A DNA stretch of 64,000 nt, taken from Paracoccus pantotrophus (GTDB lineage Bacteria; Pseudomonadota; Alphaproteobacteria; Rhodobacterales; Rhodobacteraceae). The translations under genes and the position numbers were made by a program. Under the pieces are notes generated by a model. The model did no database searches. It worked only from the letters and a program-made list of their open reading frames with translations, and was not told where the DNA came from. The stretch is taken from NCBI RefSeq assembly GCF_008824185.1, contig NZ_CP044423.1, positions 1,067,501 through 1,131,500 on the forward strand, read 5' to 3'. Shown here in pieces: positions 59,048 to 64,000 of the stretch (position 1 is its first letter; every line of letters starts with the position of its first letter).

Positions 59048-59992
59048 ATGAGGCCGGCGCCCTTCAACACCTTGCCCGGCGATCCGCTGCCCACGGCCCG
59101 CGCCTTCTGGCTGCGGGCCGAGGACGGGGTGCGCCTGCGGGCGGCGCATTGGCCGGCGGGCGGCGCCTCGGGAACGGTGCTGCTGTTTCCGGGCCGCACC
59201 GAATACCTGGAGAAATATGCCGAGGTCGCGGCCGAGCTGAACGCCGCCGGGCTGGACGTGCTGGCGCTGGACTGGCGCGGACAGGGCATGTCCGACCGGT
59301 TGCAGGACAATGCCCGGCCCGGCCATATCGGCGATTTCGCCGATTACCAGCGCGACGTGGTCGAACTGGTGGTCGCGGCGCAGGAACTGGACCTGCCGCG
59401 GCCCTGGCACCTGCTGGCGCATTCCATGGGCGGCACCATCGGCCTTGCCGCGCTTGGTGCGGGCCTGCCGGTGCAAAGCGTGGTGTTCTCGGCGCCGATG
59501 TGGGGCATCAACCTGCGCCGCGTGCCCGAGGCGCTGGCGCTGGCGCTGGCCGGCACGCTGAGCCGGCTTGGCCGCGGCGGCCATCCCGCGCCGCGCACCG
59601 GGGGCGAGGACAGCTTCGTGCTGCTGGATCCGTTCCACGACAACCTGCTGACCCATGACGGCCGGCGCTGGGGCCGGCTGGTGGCCGAGGCCGCGGCCTG
59701 GCCCGACATCTCGGTCGGCGGCGCCAGCAACGACTGGCTGCGCGCGGCGCTGCTGGAATGCCGGCGCCTGGCCGCGCTGCCCCCGCCCGCGCTGCCGGCG
59801 CTGATCGTGCTGGGGGATTGCGAGCGGGTCGTCTCGGCCCAGGCCATCCGCAGCCGCGCCGCCGCCTGGCCCGGCGCCCGGCTGCTGGAACTGGCCGATT
59901 GCCGGCACGAGCCGATGATGGAGCGCGACCCGGTCCGCAGCCGCTTCCTGGACGCCGCCATCGCCCATTTCGGCGCCGCCACCACGCCCTGA
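59048..59992 (+). CDS. Alpha/beta hydrolase, lysophospholipase (PldB-like)
   Basis: A 314-residue serine hydrolase of the Hydrolase_4 group. The nucleophile elbow is AHSMGG (Ser at about 131), an oxyanion segment is LFPGRTEYLEKY, the aspartate is in LIVLGDCERVV and the histidine in ADCRHEPMMER. DWRGQGMSDR is a typical lysophospholipase/monoglyceride lipase motif. It has no signal peptide. It follows the SCP2 gene by 3 bases and probably shares a lipid substrate pathway. Confidence 0.9.
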   Translation: MRPAPFNTLPGDPLPTARAFWLRAEDGVRLRAAHWPAGGASGTVLLFPGRTEYLEKYAEVAAELNAAGLDVLALDWRGQGMSDRLQDNARPGHIGDFADYQRDVVELVVAAQELDLPRPWHLLAHSMGGTIGLAALGAGLPVQSVVFSAPMWGINLRRVPEALALALAGTLSRLGRGGHPAPRTGGEDSFVLLDPFHDNLLTHDGRRWGRLVAEAAAWPDISVGGASNDWLRAALLECRRLAALPPPALPALIVLGDCERVVSAQAIRSRAAAWPGARLLELADCRHEPMMERDPVRSRFLDAAIAHFGAATTP

Positions 59993-60093
59993 ATCGCGCC
60001 TTGAATCGGGCCGACGCCCCTGCCCCGGCACATCGCATGGCTTGCAGCCAGACGGTTCAGAGGTCACATGTTGAGCACACGAAAGGAGCGATC

Positions 60094-61944
60094 ATGACGA
60101 TTTCTGCCCGCAGCCCCCTGGACCGCGTCCTGCCGCGAGACGAGAATGCCTTGCCTGTCCCGGCCCAAACCCCCGATCTGGGCGCGTTGCCGGAATGGGA
60201 ACTGGGCGATCTCTATCCCGCACCCGATTCGCCGGAACTGGCCCGCGACATCGAGGCGGTCGAGCGGGCCTGCTGCATCTTCGCCCGCGACTACGACGGC
60301 AAGCTGGCCTCGCTCGACGCCGGCAAGATGCTGGAATGCATCGAACGCTACCAGGAGATCGACATCCTGGCCGGGCGGGTCATGTCCTATGCCGGGCTGC
60401 GCTATTACCAGAACACCACCGATTCGGCCCGCGCCAAGCAGATGGGCGACCTTCAGGACCGCATCACCGCGGCAACGACCAAGCTCGTATTCTTCAGCCT
60501 GGAGTTCAACCGCATCCCCGACGCGCGCTACGAGGAAATCTTCGCAGCCCCGAACGGTCCCGCCCGCTACAAGCCGGTCTTCGACCGCATGCGCGCCATG
60601 CGCCCCTACCAGCTCTCGAACGAGCTGGAACGCTTCCTGCACGACAATTCCGTGGTCGGCGCCGCCGCCTGGAACCGGCTCTTCGACGAGACCACGGCCG
60701 GCCTGACCTTCGACGTCGCGGGCGAGGAACTGGGGCTGGAGGCCACGCTGAACCTGCTGACCGACCACGACCGCGCCCGGCGCGAGGCCGGTGCCCGCGC
60801 CCTGGCCGAGGTCTTCGGCCGGAACGTCAAGCTCTTCTCCCGCATCCACAACACACTGGCCAAGGAAAAGGCCATCGAGGACAAGTGGCGCAAGATGCCG
60901 ACGCCGCAGACCGCGCGCCACCTGTCGAACCATGTCGAGCCCGAAGTGGTCGAGGCGCTGCGCGACGCCGTCACCGCCGCCTATCCGCGCCTGTCGCATC
61001 GCTACTACCGGCTCAAGGCCCGCTGGCTCGGCCTCGACAAGCTGCAGGTCTGGGACCGCAACGCGCCGCTGCCCAGCGAAAGCCCGCGCCTGATCCCCTG
61101 GGCCGAGGCGCAGGCGACGGTGCTGGACGCCTATGCCGGCTTCTCGCCGAGGCTGGCGGAACTGGCGCAGCCCTTCTTCGACAAGGGCTGGATCGACGCG
61201 GCGGTGAAGCCCGGCAAGGCGCCGGGCGCCTTCGCCCATCCGACCGTGACGACGGTGCATCCCTATGTGCTGCTGAACTACCTGGGCAAGCCGCGCGACG
61301 TGATGACGCTGGCGCATGAACTGGGCCATGGCGTGCACCAGCGGCTGGCAGCGGCGCAGGGCGAATTGCTGGCCGCGACGCCGCTGACCCTGGCCGAAAC
61401 GGCCAGCGTCTTCGGCGAGATGCTGACCTTCCGCGCGCTCTTGGCAAAAACTGCCGACAAGGCGCAGCGCAAGGCGTTGCTGGCCGGCAAGGTCGAGGAC
61501 ATGATCAACACGGTGGTGCGCCAGATCGCCTTCTACGATTTCGAATGCAAGCTGCACGCCGCCCGCGCCAAGGGCGAGTTGACCCCCGAGGACATCAACG
61601 CGCTCTGGATGTCGGTGCAGGCGGAATCGCTGGGCGACGCCTTCGAATTCATGCCGGGCTACGAGACCTTCTGGACCTATGTGCCGCATTTCGTGCATTC
61701 GCCCTTCTACGTCTATGCCTATGCCTTCGGCGACGGGCTGGTGAATGCGCTTTATGCCGCCTATGAGGACGGGCTGCCCGATTTCCAGGCAAAATATTTC
61801 GACATGCTGGCGGCCGGCGGTTCGCGCCACCACAAGGAGCTTCTGGCGCCCTTCGGCCTTGATGCGTCCGATCCCGCCTTCTGGGACAAGGGCCTGTCGA
61901 TGATCGAGGGCTTCATCGAGGAGCTCGAGGCCATGGAGGACTGA
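60094..61944 (+). CDS. pepF: M3 family oligoendopeptidase F
   Basis: A 616-residue cytoplasmic zinc peptidase. The HExxH motif is HELGHGVHQ at about residue 408 and the third ligand glutamate is in ETASVFGEM. The PepF/M3 helical N-domain comes first. It degrades peptides of about 7-17 residues released by proteases or imported, fitting the Yej peptide uptake system elsewhere in the window. GAAAGGAG precedes ATG 60094. A repeat-bearing gap follows. Confidence 0.94.
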   Translation: MTISARSPLDRVLPRDENALPVPAQTPDLGALPEWELGDLYPAPDSPELARDIEAVERACCIFARDYDGKLASLDAGKMLECIERYQEIDILAGRVMSYAGLRYYQNTTDSARAKQMGDLQDRITAATTKLVFFSLEFNRIPDARYEEIFAAPNGPARYKPVFDRMRAMRPYQLSNELERFLHDNSVVGAAAWNRLFDETTAGLTFDVAGEELGLEATLNLLTDHDRARREAGARALAEVFGRNVKLFSRIHNTLAKEKAIEDKWRKMPTPQTARHLSNHVEPEVVEALRDAVTAAYPRLSHRYYRLKARWLGLDKLQVWDRNAPLPSESPRLIPWAEAQATVLDAYAGFSPRLAELAQPFFDKGWIDAAVKPGKAPGAFAHPTVTTVHPYVLLNYLGKPRDVMTLAHELGHGVHQRLAAAQGELLAATPLTLAETASVFGEMLTFRALLAKTADKAQRKALLAGKVEDMINTVVRQIAFYDFECKLHAARAKGELTPEDINALWMSVQAESLGDAFEFMPGYETFWTYVPHFVHSPFYVYAYAFGDGLVNALYAAYEDGLPDFQAKYFDMLAAGGSRHHKELLAPFGLDASDPAFWDKGLSMIEGFIEELEAMED

Positions 61945-61970
61945 ACCCTCGCGGCGCCGGGGGCGCTTCG

Positions 61971-62055
61971 CCCCCCGGACCCCCAGAGGATATTTGGACA
62001 AGAAAGAACAGCAGGGCTTCTTCCGCCGTTCTTCCTTGTCAAAATATCCCGGGGG
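61971..62055. repeat. Intergenic repeat family B, inverted pair
   Basis: A direct copy (C-rich run, then GGATATTTGGACAAGAAAGA, to about 62009) faces an inverted copy (TTCTTCCTTGTCAAAATATC, 62029-62048, then a C/G run). They form a hairpin of about 20 base pairs with mismatches after pepF. A smaller GGGGGC / GCCCCC hairpin follows at about 62070-62085. Confidence 0.7.
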
Positions 62056-62172
62056 AATCCCGGAGGGATGGGGGCAGAGCCCCCGCTTCCTCCCGGCCTT
62101 GGCCAGGGCAGTTTTCCGTCGCCTGCGGCATGGGCCTGTCCTATGCTGCCGGGAAACCGGAAAGGGGGCGGC

Positions 62173-63354
62173 ATGATCCGCATGATCCGACGCATCATCC
62201 TTTGGCTTTCGGTGCTCGCGGTTCTGGCCGCCGCCGTGGTGGCGATCTGGGGACCGGGATTCGTCGAGCGGCGGCTGAACCCCGTGACCATGCCGGCCGA
62301 AGGCTGGCCGGTCTCGCCCCAGGCCGAGGCATTGCATCAGAGACTGGTGATCGGGGACTGGCATTCGGACGCGCTGCTTTGGGACCGCGACCTGCTCAGG
62401 CATGCCGAGCGCGGCCATACCGACATCCCCCGGCTGGTGCAGGGCAATGTCGCGGTGCAGGTCTTTACCACCGTCACCAAGAGCCCGCGCGGCCAGAACT
62501 ATGGCCGCAACTCGGCCGAGGCGCCGGACAATATCACCCCGCTCTTCATCGGCCAGCTGCGCCCCCTGCCCAGCTGGTTCAGCCTCAAGGAGCGCGCGCT
62601 GGTCCAGGCCGCCGCCCTGCGCCACGCCGCCCAACGCGCGCCGGACCAGCTCATGCTGATCCGCTCGGCCGAGGATTTGCAGACCCTGCTGGAAGCACGG
62701 CAGAACGGCGCGCAGACGGTGGGCGCCATCCTGGGCGCAGAAGGGGCACATCCGCTGGAGGGACAGATCGGCAATCTCCAGGTGCTTTACGGTGCCGGCT
62801 TCCGCCTGCTGGGCCTGACGCATTTCTTCGACAACGAGTTGGGCGGCAGCCTGCATGGCGAAGGCGGCAGCGGCGCCGGGCTCAGCCCCTTCGGCCGGCA
62901 AGTGGTCGAGGAGATGATGGCCAAGCGCATGATCATCGACCTGGCCCATGCCAGCCCGCAGATGGTGCGCGACGTGCTGGCCATCCCCGGCACCCGGCCG
63001 ATCCTGTCCCATACCGGCATCCACGGCCATTGCCCCAGCCCGCGCAACCTCGATGACGCGCTGCTGAGGGCCATCGCCGACAAGGGCGGGCTGATCGGCA
63101 TCGGTTATTGGGCCGACGTGGTCTGCGGCAAGACCCCGGCCGACATCGCCGGCAGCATCCAGGCCGCCATCGCGCTTGTGGGGGAGGACCATGTCTCGCT
63201 CGGCTCGGATTACGACGGCTCGGTCGATGCGCCCTTCGACGCCGCCCATCTGGCTGCGCTGACCCAGGCGCTGCTGGATGCGGGCCTGAGCGACCAGCAG
63301 ATTGCCAAGGTGATGGGCGGCAACATGATGCGCTATCTTGCCCAGATGCTCTGA
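62173..63354 (+). CDS. Membrane-anchored M19 dipeptidase (renal dipeptidase family)
   Basis: A 393-residue enzyme. A membrane helix at residues 5-27 (IRRIILWLSVLAVLAAAVVA) anchors it or serves as signal. The M19 barrel has zinc ligands in GDWHSDAL (in place of DGHND), the bridging glutamate in LGAEGAHPLEG, and histidines in LTHFFDNELGG, DLAHASPQM and LSHTGIHG, then GSDYDGS. It hydrolyses dipeptides, perhaps D-amino acid or cell-wall types, in the periplasm. AAAGGGGGCGG precedes ATG 62173. Confidence 0.9.
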   Translation: MIRMIRRIILWLSVLAVLAAAVVAIWGPGFVERRLNPVTMPAEGWPVSPQAEALHQRLVIGDWHSDALLWDRDLLRHAERGHTDIPRLVQGNVAVQVFTTVTKSPRGQNYGRNSAEAPDNITPLFIGQLRPLPSWFSLKERALVQAAALRHAAQRAPDQLMLIRSAEDLQTLLEARQNGAQTVGAILGAEGAHPLEGQIGNLQVLYGAGFRLLGLTHFFDNELGGSLHGEGGSGAGLSPFGRQVVEEMMAKRMIIDLAHASPQMVRDVLAIPGTRPILSHTGIHGHCPSPRNLDDALLRAIADKGGLIGIGYWADVVCGKTPADIAGSIQAAIALVGEDHVSLGSDYDGSVDAPFDAAHLAALTQALLDAGLSDQQIAKVMGGNMMRYLAQML

Positions 63355-63390
63355 ACCCGCCTAAGCTGCCCGCGCATCAAGGAGAGGCCC

Positions 63391-64000
63391 ATGCTGACCG
63401 TCTACGGCGTCACCCGCTCGCGCGCATCGCGCATCATCTGGCTGTGTCACGAACTGGGCCTGCCCTTCAAGCAGGTGCCGGTGATCCAGGCCTATCGCCT
63501 GCCCGACCCCGACGCACCGGACGCGCCGCTGAACACGCATTCGCCGGATTTCCTGAAGCTTTCGCCCGCCGGCGCCATCCCGGTGATCCAGGACGGCGAC
63601 CTGGTGCTGTCGGAATCGCTGGCCTGCACGCTGCACCTGGCGCGCAAATACGGCCAGCCCTTCGGCCCCGCCGATGCCCTCGAGGATGCGCTGATGCTGC
63701 AATGGAGCTTCTACGCCGCCACCGCCATCGAGCAGGACGCGCTGGCCATCCTGTTCAACCACGGCAAGGGCCAGGCCCAGCCCGGCGCGGCCCAGGCCAC
63801 GGTCGCCCATGCCGCCGAGCGGTTGGTCCGGCCCTTGCGCGTGCTGGAGGATCACATCGCCCGGCATGGCCACCTGGTCGGCGGCCGCTTCACCGTGGCC
63901 GACCTGAACCTGGCCGAGATCCTGCGCTATGCCCAGGGCTATGGGCCGCTGATGGAGCAATTCCCGGCCGTCGCGGCCTGGCTTGACGATTGCCAGGCCC
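63391..64000 (+). CDS. Glutathione S-transferase (3' end outside window)
   Basis: The first 203 residues are visible and the frame runs off the window. The N-terminal thioredoxin-like domain (MLTVYGVTRSRASRIIWLCH) has the active-site region TRSRASR, the cis-proline in GAIPVIQDGD and the glutathione gamma-glutamyl contact in SESLACTLHLA. The C-terminal helical domain follows (HGHLVGGRFTVADLNLAEIL). AAGGAGAGG precedes ATG 63391, 36 bases after the dipeptidase stop. Its substrate is unknown; the dipeptidase neighbour may hint at glutathione turnover. Confidence 0.9.
   Translation, partial: MLTVYGVTRSRASRIIWLCHELGLPFKQVPVIQAYRLPDPDAPDAPLNTHSPDFLKLSPAGAIPVIQDGDLVLSESLACTLHLARKYGQPFGPADALEDALMLQWSFYAATAIEQDALAILFNHGKGQAQPGAAQATVAHAAERLVRPLRVLEDHIARHGHLVGGRFTVADLNLAEILRYAQGYGPLMEQFPAVAAWLDDCQA

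Overview
The window is very GC-rich, has densely packed genes with frequent 1-4 base start/stop overlaps, and reads as chromosome of an alphaproteobacterium of the Rhodobacterales. Paracoccus is the best guess: there is a membrane-anchored 176-residue cytochrome c552 of the CycM type, a 5-aminolevulinate synthase (Shemin pathway) with an FNR-type box upstream, and a pcaDCHG..B operon with divergent pcaQ in the alphaproteobacterial order. No sequence search was possible, so the genus is an inference.

Positions 1-12.8 kb are an aromatic and alicyclic acid catabolic region. A ketosteroid-dehydrogenase-like flavoprotein (cut by the window edge), an MHS-type transporter and a divergent AroE-like dehydrogenase come first. 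A decayed IS630 element separates them from the protocatechuate operon pcaD-C-H-G-(BKACE)-B with pcaQ, followed by pobR/pobA for 4-hydroxybenzoate. The operon carries a DUF849 beta-keto acid cleavage enzyme where pcaIJ and pcaF would be expected, so beta-ketoadipate is probably split with acetyl-CoA rather than by CoA transferase plus thiolase.

12.8-14.6 kb is a graveyard: an amide transporter fragment (amiS type), an acetamidase/formamidase fragment (fmdA type) and a broken IS5-family transposase.

14.6-27 kb holds housekeeping genes: a lytic transglycosylase, epmA divergent from efp, a 55-residue lipoprotein, argC, panBC, a collapsed PepSY/two-component locus, an orphan RTX-like protein, hppD with a divergent Lrp-type regulator, and an epmB-like radical SAM gene. 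EpmA, EF-P and the EpmB-like enzyme together form the beta-lysylation route for EF-P.

27-34 kb is a yejABEF peptide ABC transporter whose last gene is translationally coupled to a family 4 glycosyltransferase. Next come cycM-type cytochrome c, pheA, a 5'-nucleotidase-family phosphodiesterase, the 4.5S SRP RNA, a patatin-like phospholipase, prfB, PBP1A, an N-acetylmuramoyl-L-alanine amidase with an aminotransferase, a DsbA-type oxidoreductase, ispG with a RodZ-like gene, and hemA.

51-64 kb holds an M20 peptidase, a LysE exporter, carD, fdxA, a coupled TPR / SUV3-like helicase / S4 operon, an SCP2 protein with a lysophospholipase-like hydrolase, pepF, an M19 dipeptidase and the 5' part of a glutathione S-transferase gene. 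Two families of short intergenic repeats recur through the window. I saw no tRNA, rRNA, CRISPR array, prophage or replication origin.
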